A stretch of DNA of 64,000 nt, taken from Rhodococcus sp. 14-1411-2a. Its GTDB lineage: Bacteria > Actinomycetota > Actinomycetes > Mycobacteriales > Mycobacteriaceae. Below the pieces are notes generated by a model that was not told the origin of the DNA, made no database searches, and worked only from the letters and a program-made list of their open reading frames with translations. The stretch lies in NCBI RefSeq assembly GCF_002259485.1, contig NZ_NPGA01000012.1:62001-126000 (forward strand), written 5' to 3'. Numbering within the stretch: position 1 is the first letter of the stretch; every line of letters starts with the position of its first letter. The position numbers were made by a program, and so were the translations under genes. Below are positions 52,565 to 61,874 of this stretch, one piece after another.

Positions 52565-53461
52565 TCACACCAGTTCGGTGATGAGGGCCGCGACCTCGGC
52601 GGGCTTGTCGATCATGGCGTGGTGGTGGGCGGGCATGACGACGGTGAAGTCGGCACGCAGATACGCGGCGAGCTTGCGTTGAGTTCTGATCCATCTCTTG
52701 CCCCACGGGGAGGGTCGTCCGGTGTGTGCGGCCGCAACGATGACGGGCACGACGACTCGGAACTGCTTGCGAATGCGGTTCAGCTCGACGGCGAGATCCG
52801 GGTAGACGATGTCTTCGGTCAGCGCGGCGGCGAGGTAGGTGGGTCGGCGATAGATGTCGTCGACCCAGTCGAGTGTCTCCTGCGGCGTGCCGTCGGGCGG
52901 CGTCGCCTGATTGAGGACGCGGCGCACGCGCGGTCCGAACAGCTTCTGCACGCCGGTTTTGCTGAGCACGGTTGCGATCAGGTGTGCGGTCTGGATGCGC
53001 ACGGTCGGCGGGATGAAGCGGCGGGGGTCGGATTCTGCGCTGGAATCGAGCAACAGAATCCCGCGGATGCGCGACGGGTACAGCCGGGCGACGGCTTCTG
53101 CGTAGAAGCCGGCAATCGAATGACCTGCGACGACGGCCGGCTCGGTGACTCCGAGCGCGTCGAGGACGCCGATGATCCTGTCTGCCTCTCCGTGGACGGT
53201 GGGCGTGGCACCGACGGGCAGGGGGTCGCTGAGTCCGAAGCCGGGGCGGTCGAGAACGACCACGTGATGGTGGGCGCTCAAGATGTCGACGGTGTCGTTC
53301 CAGTCGAACCAATTGCTGCCGAGGCCTCCGCAGAGGACCACCGTGGGGCCGGTTCCGCGTACGAGCAGATGCAGACGTTGTCCGTCCACCTCGACGTATC
53401 GACCGGGCGGATGTTTCACGGGAAACAACGCACTGCGTTCGGCTCGATCCCCGTTGTCCAT
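52565..53461 (-). CDS. Alpha/beta hydrolase
   Basis: The 298-residue protein has the oxyanion region VVLCGGLGSNWFDW, nucleophile Ser in AGHSIAGFYAE (near 118) and catalytic His in a HHHAMIDKP stretch (near 280). It has no signal peptide. The substrate is unknown. It lies about 95 bases upstream of fabH and points the same way. Confidence 0.86.
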   Translation of the reverse strand: MDNGDRAERSALFPVKHPPGRYVEVDGQRLHLLVRGTGPTVVLCGGLGSNWFDWNDTVDILSAHHHVVVLDRPGFGLSDPLPVGATPTVHGEADRIIGVLDALGVTEPAVVAGHSIAGFYAEAVARLYPSRIRGILLLDSSAESDPRRFIPPTVRIQTAHLIATVLSKTGVQKLFGPRVRRVLNQATPPDGTPQETLDWVDDIYRRPTYLAAALTEDIVYPDLAVELNRIRKQFRVVVPVIVAAAHTGRPSPWGKRWIRTQRKLAAYLRADFTVVMPAHHHAMIDKPAEVAALITELV

Positions 53462-53570
53462 TTTTGGTTCCCCACGATGCTCAGCCGACCTGCCGTCTGT
53501 TTCACCGTCCAGTTTCCATCATTTTCCCGGTTTTTCACACTCGGCCACGCGTATGGGGTCGTAGCGGAGG

Positions 53571-56500
53571 TCATTGACGCGGCTTGGCCAGCGGGAATGC
53601 CAACGTTTCGCGGATGCTGCCTCCGGTGATGAGCATGACGACCCGGTCGACGCCCATGCCCAGACCACCGGTCGGCGGCATTCCGTGCTCTAGTGCCTGC
53701 AGGAAGTCCTCGTCCAAGCTCATGGCCTCCTCGTCGCCGCCGGCCGCCAGCAGCGACTGTTCGGTCAGGCGCTGCCGTTGATCGACCGGATCGGTCAGTT
53801 CGCTGTACGCGGTCCCCAACTCGACACCCCACGCCACGAGATCCCACTTCTCCGCCACTCCAGGGATACTTCGATGCGGCCTCGTCAACGGCGACATCGA
53901 CGTCGGGAAGTCCTTGTAGAAGGTGGGGAATTCGGTGTAGTCCTCGACGAGATGCTCGTACATTCCCTGTGCGACGGCTCCTGCATCCCAGGTCTTCTCG
54001 TACGGAATGTCGTTCTCGTCGCACAGACGCTGCAGTTCGTCGAGGGGAGTCGACGGTTCGACGGCAACGCCCAACTTCTCGGCGACGGCACCGTGCAGCG
54101 TCTTGACGGGCCACTCACCGGAGATGTCGATCTCGATCATCTCCCCGTTCGGACCGTCCGGGCGCAGGATGATCTCGCGTCCGTGCGCCGCGACGGCAGC
54201 CCGCTGAATCAGCTCGCGGCACAGCACCATTGCGCGTTCGTAGTCGCTGTGGGCCTCGTACGCTTCGAGGATCGTGAACTCGGGATTGTGTTTGAAGTCC
54301 GCTCCTTCGTTGCGGAACACCCGCCCTATCTCGAACACCTTCTCCATGCCTCCGACGCACAGGCGCTTGAGATACAGCTCCGGGGCGATGCGCAGGTAGA
54401 GATCGAGGTTGTAGGCATTGATGTGGGTGACGAACGGCGCAGCGTTCGCGCCACCGTGCACCTGCTGCAGAATCGGGGTCTCGACTTCCATGTACCCGCG
54501 CTCTCCGAGCGAATCACGCAGGGATTTCACCACATTCGAGCGCGCGATCAGCAGAGCACGAGCATCCCGATTGATCGCCAGGTCCACATACCGTTGCCGC
54601 ACCCGCGCTTCCGGGTCGGTGAGACCGCGATATTTGTCCGGCAGCGGATGCAGGCACTTGGCGTTCATTCGCCAGTCGGTCGCGAGCAGCGAGAGCTCGC
54701 CACGCCTGCTGTACCCGATGGCGCCGCTGACCTCGATGAGGTCACCCAGGTCGAAGTCGGCATCGAATTCTTCGATTCTGTCGCCGACGCGTTCGCGGTC
54801 GAACAGCACCTGGATGTCGGCCGACCAGTCTCGGATGACGGCGAAGGACACGCTGCCGTAGTCACGGATACGCAGAATGCGTCCGGCGATTCGCACCGTT
54901 GTACCCTGCGGCGACGCCACTGCCGCCTCGACCGTGTGGGTCGGGGGATAGGCGACGGGATAGCCCTCGGTGCCCTCGCGTTCGAGGCGATCGAGCTTCG
55001 ACATGCGCACGCGCACCTGGTCGGGACGCTTACGCCCCGGTGTCGGCTCGTCCGCGACGCTGTCCGGGCCACTGCCGTCGGGATGAATGTCGTCGGCGTC
55101 GGCCAGAGCGGCGGGGACCGCAACGTGGGAACCGGTGTGCTTCGACGCACGTCGGAAGGTCGGCAGGGTCAGGAAGCCTTCGGCGATGGCCGACGCGACG
55201 CCGACCTTGGGCAACACTCGATTGTCGGCGAAGCACAGGTAGCGCGGCTCCCATTCCGGAAGGTACTTCACGTTCGAGCGATACAGCGCCTCGAGCTGCC
55301 ACCACCGGGAGAAGAACACCAGCACGCTGCGCCAGATGCGCAGCACCGGTCCGGCACCGATCCGGCTGCCCTCCTCGAACGCCGCGCGGAACACCGCGAA
55401 GTTCAGCGAGATCTTGCCGACACCGAAATGATCTGCGCTGGTGGCGAGCTCGGTCACCATCAACTCGATCACCCCGTTGGGCGATGCCGGATCCCGCCGC
55501 ATCAGATCCAGCGACGCACCGGTACGTCCCCACGGCACCAGCGAGAGAACGCCGATCACCTTCTCACCCTGAACCGCCTGCACCAGAAGACAATCGCCGT
55601 CGAGAGGGTCACCCAGCCGGCCCAACGCCATAGAAAAACCGCGCTCGGTCTCGGTATCGCGCCACGCATCCGCGCAGGCAATGATCTCCGACATCTCCTC
55701 CGACGAAATATCCCGATGACGACGCACGGTGACCACGACACCCGCTTTGCGAGCCCGGTTGACCGCCTGACGCACGGGGCGCATCTCGCGTCCATTGAGG
55801 TTGAAATCTTTGGTTTTGAGGATTGCTTCGTCGCCGAGTTCGAGGACGCTCAGGCCGGCCCGCTTGTATGCGGTGGCCCCGATCTCGCTGGCCCCCATGA
55901 CAGCTGGGGTCCAGCCGTACTTCTCGGCCAGGTCCAGCCATTCCGAGATGGCATGCGGCCAGGCCTCGGGATTGCCGATCGGGTCACCACTGGCCAGACA
56001 CACCCCGACCTCGACGCGATACGTCACTGCAGCCTTGCCGCTGGTGGCGAAGATGACGCCCTTGTCGCGGCGGGTGGCGAAGTAGCCGAGGGAATCGTCG
56101 GAGCCCCACTTGTCGAGCAGACCTCGCAGGGCGGACTCGTCGCGACCGGTGAGCGCATTGCTCGACCGCTGCGACCTGAACAACGTGACGATCGCCCCCA
56201 GCAACGCCAACGCTCCGAACAACCCCAACGCCGTGTTCACGATTCCGTTCGGCCTGCCGTCGAACTGCTCGTTGTCCACCGTCGCCAACGCCGTCACACG
56301 ATTGAACGCCCACAGGAACGTCTGACTCTCCGGCAACGACCCGGGGAACAACGCAACCAGCGCCCAGCCGATGAGCGTCCCGACGGCCGCTCCGAGGACG
56401 AGCACCCCGAGCGCCTTCCACAACGCACCGCGACGCACCCGCGTGTAGAACTCCTTGCGCGCAGCGATCAACACCCCCGTCACGACGACATGGACAGCCA

Positions 56501-56882
56501 GCGCAACCCACGAGTTGACGTTCCCGTCCTGGATGCCCTCGACGACATTGATGATCGCCAACAACACCAGATAGACCGTCAGCAACCACCACGCAATGCG
56601 CTTACGACTCGCCAACGCTGCAGCCAACAACCCGACGACCAGCGCCCACGACAAACTCGTATCGGGCGCATCGAAGTAGTAGTTGTCCACGTACTCGCGA
56701 GGAACATGAACCAGATAACGAAGAGTGGGCGACAGACTCCACAGAAACAACAACACCGCGAACACGCCGAGCACCAGCCCGGCGATATGCGGCACCTCAC
56801 TCAACCGACCGCGCGCGGGTGGCACGAACGACCGCGGAACCATGGACCCGGACCGCTCCGAGGAAATCGCTGTCGCCGTCAT
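53571..56882 (-). CDS. lysX: LysX: fused lysyl-tRNA synthetase and phosphatidylglycerol lysyltransferase
   Basis: The 1103-residue protein has an N-terminal MprF-like part with about six membrane helices (30-250) and a transferase domain (about 260-560). A LysRS part (about 600-1103) follows, with an OB-fold and class II motifs ([15 protein letters not shown], and [12 protein letters not shown] near the C-terminus). It charges tRNA-Lys and transfers lysine to phosphatidylglycerol, which lowers negative surface charge and resists cationic peptides. ATG 56882 has GGGAGTGA upstream. Confidence 0.95.
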   Translation of the reverse strand: MTATAISSERSGSMVPRSFVPPARGRLSEVPHIAGLVLGVFAVLLFLWSLSPTLRYLVHVPREYVDNYYFDAPDTSLSWALVVGLLAAALASRKRIAWWLLTVYLVLLAIINVVEGIQDGNVNSWVALAVHVVVTGVLIAARKEFYTRVRRGALWKALGVLVLGAAVGTLIGWALVALFPGSLPESQTFLWAFNRVTALATVDNEQFDGRPNGIVNTALGLFGALALLGAIVTLFRSQRSSNALTGRDESALRGLLDKWGSDDSLGYFATRRDKGVIFATSGKAAVTYRVEVGVCLASGDPIGNPEAWPHAISEWLDLAEKYGWTPAVMGASEIGATAYKRAGLSVLELGDEAILKTKDFNLNGREMRPVRQAVNRARKAGVVVTVRRHRDISSEEMSEIIACADAWRDTETERGFSMALGRLGDPLDGDCLLVQAVQGEKVIGVLSLVPWGRTGASLDLMRRDPASPNGVIELMVTELATSADHFGVGKISLNFAVFRAAFEEGSRIGAGPVLRIWRSVLVFFSRWWQLEALYRSNVKYLPEWEPRYLCFADNRVLPKVGVASAIAEGFLTLPTFRRASKHTGSHVAVPAALADADDIHPDGSGPDSVADEPTPGRKRPDQVRVRMSKLDRLEREGTEGYPVAYPPTHTVEAAVASPQGTTVRIAGRILRIRDYGSVSFAVIRDWSADIQVLFDRERVGDRIEEFDADFDLGDLIEVSGAIGYSRRGELSLLATDWRMNAKCLHPLPDKYRGLTDPEARVRQRYVDLAINRDARALLIARSNVVKSLRDSLGERGYMEVETPILQQVHGGANAAPFVTHINAYNLDLYLRIAPELYLKRLCVGGMEKVFEIGRVFRNEGADFKHNPEFTILEAYEAHSDYERAMVLCRELIQRAAVAAHGREIILRPDGPNGEMIEIDISGEWPVKTLHGAVAEKLGVAVEPSTPLDELQRLCDENDIPYEKTWDAGAVAQGMYEHLVEDYTEFPTFYKDFPTSMSPLTRPHRSIPGVAEKWDLVAWGVELGTAYSELTDPVDQRQRLTEQSLLAAGGDEEAMSLDEDFLQALEHGMPPTGGLGMGVDRVVMLITGGSIRETLAFPLAKPRQ

Positions 56883-56968
56883 ATCTCACTCCCGAAGTCA
56901 GAATGCACTTGTGCAACGTAGACGGTATCCCCGCCAACGCGAGTCAGGTGTCCATTGCCCGCACCCCC

Positions 56969-57026
56969 GCTCACTCAATGTGACCTTCAGTGGCCTTTTC
57001 GCCAGTCAATGGCACATCGAGTGGAC
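56969..57026 (-). repeat. 52-bp palindromic intergenic repeat, copy 4 (reversed)
   Basis: The core is 56972-57023 on the minus strand, starting CACTCGATGTGCCATT and ending GGTCACATTGAGTG. It lies between the divergent lysX and AbiEi-like genes, so this copy cannot act only as a terminator for a neighbour. Confidence 0.85.
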
Positions 57027-57094
57027 CCCGGGTCGAGTGCGGGCAGCGGCTTGCCGAGTGCATTCGATCTCGGTGGGGCACTCCTGGGCGGAGG

Positions 57095-57121
57095 TTGTCC
57101 ACAGGGCACCAGTTATCCACA
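57095..57121 (+). promoter_or_regulatory. Paired DnaA boxes before the AbiEi-like gene
   Basis: TTGTCCACA (57095-57103) and TTATCCACA (57113-57121) are both perfect DnaA boxes in direct repeat, with an 18-base period and each followed by GGGCA. They lie 64-90 bases before ATG 57185. Confidence 0.7.
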
Positions 57122-57184
57122 GGGCAATGTGTTCCCCATCGTCGGGTCGGATTCGGGGTGCCTGGATTGTGCATCATCAAGGGC

Positions 57185-58168
57185 ATGAAGCGGGGTGGAG
57201 CACGAATCGATGCGAAGGTGATTGCGGCTGCGTCCGATCGCGGTTTCATGAGGACAGCGCATCTCCTCGAGCTCGGGGTGGCGTCGAAGACAATTGTTCG
57301 ACGCACCCAGCCGGACGGCAGCTGGTCACGGGCACTACCTGGGTTGGTGTTCTTGAAGAATCGCTCGCTGACGCCGATGGAGCGCGCCACCGCGGTGGCA
57401 ATCTACTGCGGCAAAGATGCTGTCATCAGCGGTCGGGCAGGGTTGGCGTTGCATGGATTGGGCACGTCGGGCTCGTTGGAAGAGACTTTCGCCCTGATTC
57501 CCGAGCCGCAACATCGGAAGTCCGTGAGCTTCGCTGTGGTGGAGCGAACGTGGCGAATGCCGACGGCGGAGTTGAAGTCGGGACTCCGCGTTGCGCCGAT
57601 CGTTCGGTGCTTGTGCGATGCGGTTCGGCGAATGAAGAATGCCGAGCAGTGCATGGCGCTGATTGCCAACGTCGTGCAGCGAGGCGCGGCCACCGTGGAT
57701 GAGATCATGAAGGAGCTCGACGCCGGTAGTACACGAGGAACGGCGATGCCACGACGGGTGTTGCGGGAGTTGGCAGCCGGCGCGCATTCCGTTGCCGAAG
57801 CCCAGGCCCAGAAGCTGTACGCGCGCAGTGGACTTCCGCCGATGCAGCACAACGTGGTCGTCCACGACGAGCGGGGAAAGTTTCTGTTGATCGCCGATAA
57901 TTGGCTCGACGACGTGGCATTGGATTGGGAGATCGATTCGCTGGAGCACCACCTCTCGCCTGCGGCACACAAGGCGACGGTGGCGCGTCGTGAACGAGCG
58001 CAGAATGCCGGCCTCATCGTGGTGACACATCTGCCGAGTGATATTCGGGATGATCCGGAACGCGTATTGGCCGACCTTCGGGCGCGCTACGAGCAGGCCA
58101 AGGCTCGACCGCGACCGAACGTCACGGTCCGACCGCGAGCGGATCAGGCTTATCGCCGGTCGGGCTGA
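57185..58168 (+). CDS. AbiEi-like protein with nuclease-like C-terminus
   Basis: The 327-residue protein has an N-terminal winged-helix-like domain (RGFMRTAHLLELGVASKTIVRRTQ near 20-43) typical of type IV antitoxin AbiEi relatives, a middle region with ISGRAGLALHGLG, and a C-terminal part with LDWEIDSLEHH near 248-258 that resembles the PD-(D/E)xK active site of DUF559/Vsr-like nucleases. No AbiEii toxin is adjacent. ATG 57185 begins MKRGGARID. Function is uncertain: it may be a DNA-binding regulator or a solitary defence protein. Confidence 0.7.
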   Translation: MKRGGARIDAKVIAAASDRGFMRTAHLLELGVASKTIVRRTQPDGSWSRALPGLVFLKNRSLTPMERATAVAIYCGKDAVISGRAGLALHGLGTSGSLEETFALIPEPQHRKSVSFAVVERTWRMPTAELKSGLRVAPIVRCLCDAVRRMKNAEQCMALIANVVQRGAATVDEIMKELDAGSTRGTAMPRRVLRELAAGAHSVAEAQAQKLYARSGLPPMQHNVVVHDERGKFLLIADNWLDDVALDWEIDSLEHHLSPAAHKATVARRERAQNAGLIVVTHLPSDIRDDPERVLADLRARYEQAKARPRPNVTVRPRADQAYRRSG

Positions 58169-58704
58169 TACACCCAGACCATGTGCTCGCCGGTCTCGGA
58201 CGCAGCGGTGATCGGTTGATCCTCGATCCTGTCCAGAACGAAGCCAAGCCGTCTGGGTATGGCCTGACTTCTGAGATTCGCTGCATCACAATGAATTTCA
58301 ACTCGGATGATTCCGTCCAGCCTCAAAGCCTCCCGCATGAGCGCCGCGACGGCCTCGCTGATCACCCCACGTCCCTCGGCCCGGGAGTCGAGCCAGTAAC
58401 CCAATTCGATTCCGTGCGGGCCGATTCGGCGATGCATCCCGATCTTGCCCAAAAATGCGCCGCCTTCGAGGTCGAAGATTCCGTAGTCGAACATCTTCCC
58501 GGCATCCCACTGCTCGACGGCGTCGGCGATACGAGCGAGTTGCGCCGACGTTCGTGCAGCTTCTTCCGTCGCCCACCCCATCCAGGGCGAAAGGTGAACG
58601 AGATTGCGGCCGATCACGTCGCCAACAGCACCGGCATCGTCGGACTCCTCGCGACGAATGACGAGGCGATCGGTCACAATCCGTTCGGAAGGCGCGTCGT
58701 GCAT
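58150..58704 (-). CDS. GNAT N-acetyltransferase (RimJ/RimL type)
   Basis: The 184-residue protein has the acetyl-CoA-binding motif GYWLDSRAEGRGVISEAVAAL near 100-120 and an early TDRLVIRREESDD, both typical of RimJ/RimL-like acetyltransferases. The substrate is unknown. The stop overlaps the convergent AbiEi-like gene by 19 bases. Confidence 0.87.
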   Translation of the reverse strand: MHDAPSERIVTDRLVIRREESDDAGAVGDVIGRNLVHLSPWMGWATEEAARTSAQLARIADAVEQWDAGKMFDYGIFDLEGGAFLGKIGMHRRIGPHGIELGYWLDSRAEGRGVISEAVAALMREALRLDGIIRVEIHCDAANLRSQAIPRRLGFVLDRIEDQPITAASETGEHMVWVYQPDRR

Positions 58705-58771
58705 GGTCAGCAGTGTGTCAACAATGCATCCAACTGGCCATCGAATTTCATTGCACTGTCACCCGCCCGCA

Positions 58772-58826
58772 GTCCACTCGATGTGCCATTGACGGGCGAA
58801 AAGGCCACCGAATGTCACATTGAGTG
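58772..58826 (+). repeat. 52-bp palindromic intergenic repeat, copy 5
   Basis: The core is 58775-58826, starting CACTCGATGTGCCATT and ending ATGTCACATTGAGTG. It lies between the acetyltransferase start and the end of the leftward PPOX gene. Confidence 0.9.
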
Positions 58827-58854
58827 GTCAAAGGGGGCAGGGGCAGGGGCGGGG

Positions 58855-59274
58855 TCAGGAAGCCGACCAGGATCGCCAGGACAGTTTGTCGATGATGATG
58901 ACTGGACCCTCGGGTCTGTTGTTTTTGTATTGACTGTATTTCGCGACCAGGGCGTCGGTGGCCGATGTGCTTTCGGCGCTGGAGGTTTCGGCGATGTGGG
59001 CGCTTCCGTCGGCGCGGATCCACCAGAGTTGGGACCAGTCGTCGGTGTAGTGGTCGACGATGAGGCTGACGGCGGGGTCGGCGCGGATGTTGTCGAGGCG
59101 CTGGAGTTTTCGGGTTGTTTTGGGTTTCCAGTCGATGGCGGTGTAGATGCGGTCGCCGGTGGGGGCGACGGCGAAGACGATCGGTACCAGGTGTGGTGTG
59201 CCGTCGGGGTTGATGGTGGAGAGTTGGGCTCGGGGTGCGTCGGTGAAGCGTTGGACTTCGTTGTCGATCTTCAC
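58855..59274 (-). CDS. PPOX-class F420-dependent oxidoreductase (TIGR03668-like)
   Basis: The 139-residue protein has a split-barrel fold with RAQLSTINPDGTPHLVPIVFA and KPKTTRKLQRLDNIRADPAVSL, typical of actinobacterial F420-binding PPOX proteins. The substrate is unknown. ATG 59274 follows CGAGGAACC. It is a distant relative of the protein at 50888 and lies 15 bases after the GGDEF-EAL gene on the same strand. Confidence 0.85.
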   Translation of the reverse strand: MKIDNEVQRFTDAPRAQLSTINPDGTPHLVPIVFAVAPTGDRIYTAIDWKPKTTRKLQRLDNIRADPAVSLIVDHYTDDWSQLWWIRADGSAHIAETSSAESTSATDALVAKYSQYKNNRPEGPVIIIDKLSWRSWSAS

Positions 59275-59289
59275 GTTCGGTTCCTCGGG

Positions 59290-60669
59290 TTATGCGGATT
59301 CGCTGTGGGTGCTGTGTCGGGTGATGAATTGTTCGAGTGCCGCAACGGGCATGGGGCGTCCGAGTAGGTGTCCTTGGCCGAAGGTTACGCCCATGTCGGT
59401 GCAGACCTGGAGTTGTTCCGGTGTCTCGATTCCCTCGATGACGGTGTCTTTGCCGAGGGTGGTGGTGACGTCGACGAGGGCTGTGCAGAGTGTGGTCATG
59501 GCGCGGCGTCGGTGCAGGTTGTCGCTGTCGAGGTGTTGGGTCAGCGATTTGTCGATCTTGAGGGTGTCGACGGGGAGGGTGGCGAGTCGTTCGAGGGAGG
59601 AGAAGCCGGAGCCGAAGTCGTCGATGGCGATGAGGACGCCGTGGCGTTGGACGTCGCGCAGTTGGTAGTGGACGGCGTCGAGGTCGTGCAGTGTCTGTGA
59701 TTCGGAGAGTTCGAGGGCGAGCCGGCCGGGTTGGATGCCGTAGGTGTCGACGATGTCGATGACGTCGGTGGCGAGGCTTCCGGTGGCGAAGTGGGCTGGG
59801 CTGATGTTGACGCCCACTTGGAGGTGGATGTTGCGGGTCTGCCAGTCGGCGATGGTGTGCGCGACCTCGGCGAGAATCCACATGCTCAGTGGGACGATGA
59901 GGTCGGCGTCCTCGGCGAGGGGGATGAAGGTGTCGGGCATCAGTAGGCCGAGTTCGGGGTGGTTCCATCGGATGAGTGCTTCGGCCCCGACGACCGTTCC
60001 TGTCGTGAGCTCGACGATGGGTTGGTAGACCATCGTCAGTTCGCGCTCGACCATGGCGATGCCGCGCAGTCGTTCGATGAGTTCGAGTCGGGTGCGGTTG
60101 GTGTGGTGCAGCTCGTCGGTGAAGACGTGGTGTTCGTTGCGTCCGACGGCTTTGGCGGCATGCATTGCTGCGGCGGCGTTGTGAACCAGTTGGGTGGCGC
60201 TGATGTCGGTGTCGGTGCTGGAGGCGACTCCGACGCTGGCTGTGAGGGTGAGTTGGCGGTCGCCGAGCTCGAAGGCGGGCTCGAAGATGCTCGCGAAACC
60301 GGCGGCCAGGGCGCGCGCGGCTATGGAGTGGGAGCCTCGGGCGATGACGACGAATTCGTCGCCGGTGAGTCGGCCGATGGTGTCGCCGGGGCGGGTGGAG
60401 GCAAGGAGGCGATCGGCGATCATGCACAGCAGGTCGTCGCCCTGTGCGGGGCCGAGGGCGTCGTTGAATTCTCGGAATCCGTCGATGTCGACCAGCAGGA
60501 CACTGAACTGGCGACCCGGGGTGCGTCCTTCGAGCTCGGCGGTGATGAGGGCAAGAATCTCGTCGCGGTTAGGGAGTCCGGTCAACGCGTCGCGCTGGGC
60601 CGCAGTTCCGGATGCGGTTCCGGACACAGCGGCGACATGACGGGGCGGCGCGTCGTGCTCTCGGCTCAT
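59290..60669 (-). CDS. GGDEF-EAL protein (c-di-GMP phosphodiesterase likely)
   Basis: The 459-residue soluble protein has an N-terminal GGDEF domain (about 25-185) with an altered active site TGDEF and a C-terminal EAL domain (about 200-450). The EAL residues look complete: EALIRW, VNISP, ELSES, IDDFGSG, KIDKS, EGIET and GQGHLLGRP. It therefore probably hydrolyses c-di-GMP, while the GGDEF domain may bind GTP as a regulator. It could oppose the cyclase at 19259. There is no membrane helix. Confidence 0.9.
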   Translation of the reverse strand: MSREHDAPPRHVAAVSGTASGTAAQRDALTGLPNRDEILALITAELEGRTPGRQFSVLLVDIDGFREFNDALGPAQGDDLLCMIADRLLASTRPGDTIGRLTGDEFVVIARGSHSIAARALAAGFASIFEPAFELGDRQLTLTASVGVASSTDTDISATQLVHNAAAAMHAAKAVGRNEHHVFTDELHHTNRTRLELIERLRGIAMVERELTMVYQPIVELTTGTVVGAEALIRWNHPELGLLMPDTFIPLAEDADLIVPLSMWILAEVAHTIADWQTRNIHLQVGVNISPAHFATGSLATDVIDIVDTYGIQPGRLALELSESQTLHDLDAVHYQLRDVQRHGVLIAIDDFGSGFSSLERLATLPVDTLKIDKSLTQHLDSDNLHRRRAMTTLCTALVDVTTTLGKDTVIEGIETPEQLQVCTDMGVTFGQGHLLGRPMPVAALEQFITRHSTHSESA

Positions 60670-60762
60670 TGTTCCCCCTCATGGCCGGATAGCCACGAGC
60701 GATACTAGCCCACGAGTCTGGTTCAGCGCCATAAACAGGGAACATCCCCTTTTATGGAGCTA

Positions 60763-61827
60763 TTAGATCATGCTCTCCTTGGTTTGTCGGCCATTTGCGC
60801 GTCCTGTCGACAATCGTCTTTCGATGCTCCAGATCGCATCGTCCACGGTGTCGCTGAGTCCGAGAACCCACCGGGCCGCCGACCGGCCCTGATCGAACAG
60901 CGACTGCGCGACGGTGGTCAATCCGGCGTCGGCTGCGGCGGGGGAGTCGTCCCATCCGGTGACGGCCAGTTGCTCCGGAACGTCGATTCCGGATGCGGCC
61001 GCGGCGTCGAGCACTCCGAGGGCAAGTTCGTCGCTCATCACGAGCAATGTGTCGATGGCATTGTCCTGCAACAACAGTCGCGCAGCTCGGTCGCCTTCTG
61101 CGCGGGCGTTGTCGGTGGTGAACAGTGTCGGAACCGTCGACCAGTCGAGTCCGAATTGCACACAGGCGTCCCGATAGCCTTCGAGACGTGCTCGGGTCAC
61201 CGGCATCGAAATGTCCGACGCGTCCGCGCCACGCACGATCGTCGATTCGCGTCGGGTATCGGGCCGGAGAGCGACGACGGCAGGGCGAGATCGGCTGTTC
61301 AACGCGACGGTGGCAATGGTTTCGGCTGCCGCTCGGTCGTCGATGGTGATCCAGTTCAGGCCGGGATGGTCGGGCCCGCCCTGGATGCACGTCGGCCTGC
61401 CGGTGTCGACGAGCACGTCGAGCAGGGGGTCGTCCGTCTCGGTGGTCCACACGACGTACCCGTCGACCTGTGCGTCTCGGATGCGTGCATTGTCGGTGTC
61501 GCGGTGCAGGTTCGGCAGCATGACCAGCGCGGTGTCGGCGTCCAGACATGCTTCGGCGATACCGGACAGAAAACGTCGAGCCTGGGGATCCTCGAATGCA
61601 TAGGTGAGCTTCTCGCCGAGGACGACGCCGATGCTGTTGTGCCTTCCGCTGCGCAGCGACCGGGCCGTGCGGTTGGGACCGGCGTATCCGAGGGTGGCGG
61701 CTGCCTCGTACACCCGATCGCGTGTGGCCGCCGATACCCGGCTCGGTCGGTTGTAGGTGTACGAGACGCTCATGGTGGACACGCCCGCGGACGCTGCGAC
61801 GTCAGCCATGGTCACCCGAGTGTTCAC
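60763..61827 (-). CDS. LacI-family transcriptional repressor
   Basis: The 354-residue protein has an N-terminal LacI helix-turn-helix (VTMADVAASAGVSTMSVSYTYN) and a periplasmic-binding-like effector domain (about 65-340). GTG 61827 is chosen to include the complete recognition helix region; ATG 61809 is an alternative. It diverges from an MFS gene with a 47-base gap containing a 16-bp palindrome, its likely operator. The effector is unknown. Confidence 0.9.
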   Translation of the reverse strand: MNTRVTMADVAASAGVSTMSVSYTYNRPSRVSAATRDRVYEAAATLGYAGPNRTARSLRSGRHNSIGVVLGEKLTYAFEDPQARRFLSGIAEACLDADTALVMLPNLHRDTDNARIRDAQVDGYVVWTTETDDPLLDVLVDTGRPTCIQGGPDHPGLNWITIDDRAAAETIATVALNSRSRPAVVALRPDTRRESTIVRGADASDISMPVTRARLEGYRDACVQFGLDWSTVPTLFTTDNARAEGDRAARLLLQDNAIDTLLVMSDELALGVLDAAAASGIDVPEQLAVTGWDDSPAAADAGLTTVAQSLFDQGRSAARWVLGLSDTVDDAIWSIERRLSTGRANGRQTKESMI

Positions 61828-61856
61828 CGGCCCACTGTAGCGCGCTGTACGGATTG

Positions 61857-61872
61857 TGTGTAACGATACACA
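61857..61872. promoter_or_regulatory. 16-bp palindromic operator of the LacI regulator
   Basis: TGTGTAACGATACACA is palindromic in its TGTGTA/TACACA arms and lies two bases before MFS ATG 61875, and 29 bases from the regulator start. Its place and symmetry fit a LacI-family operator blocking transcription of the transporter. Confidence 0.7.
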
Positions 61873-61874
61873 GC

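Noticed and set aside
53778-56921. Open frame of about 1047 codons antisense to lysX.
   Set aside because: Shadow of lysX third-position GC bias; no domain seen.
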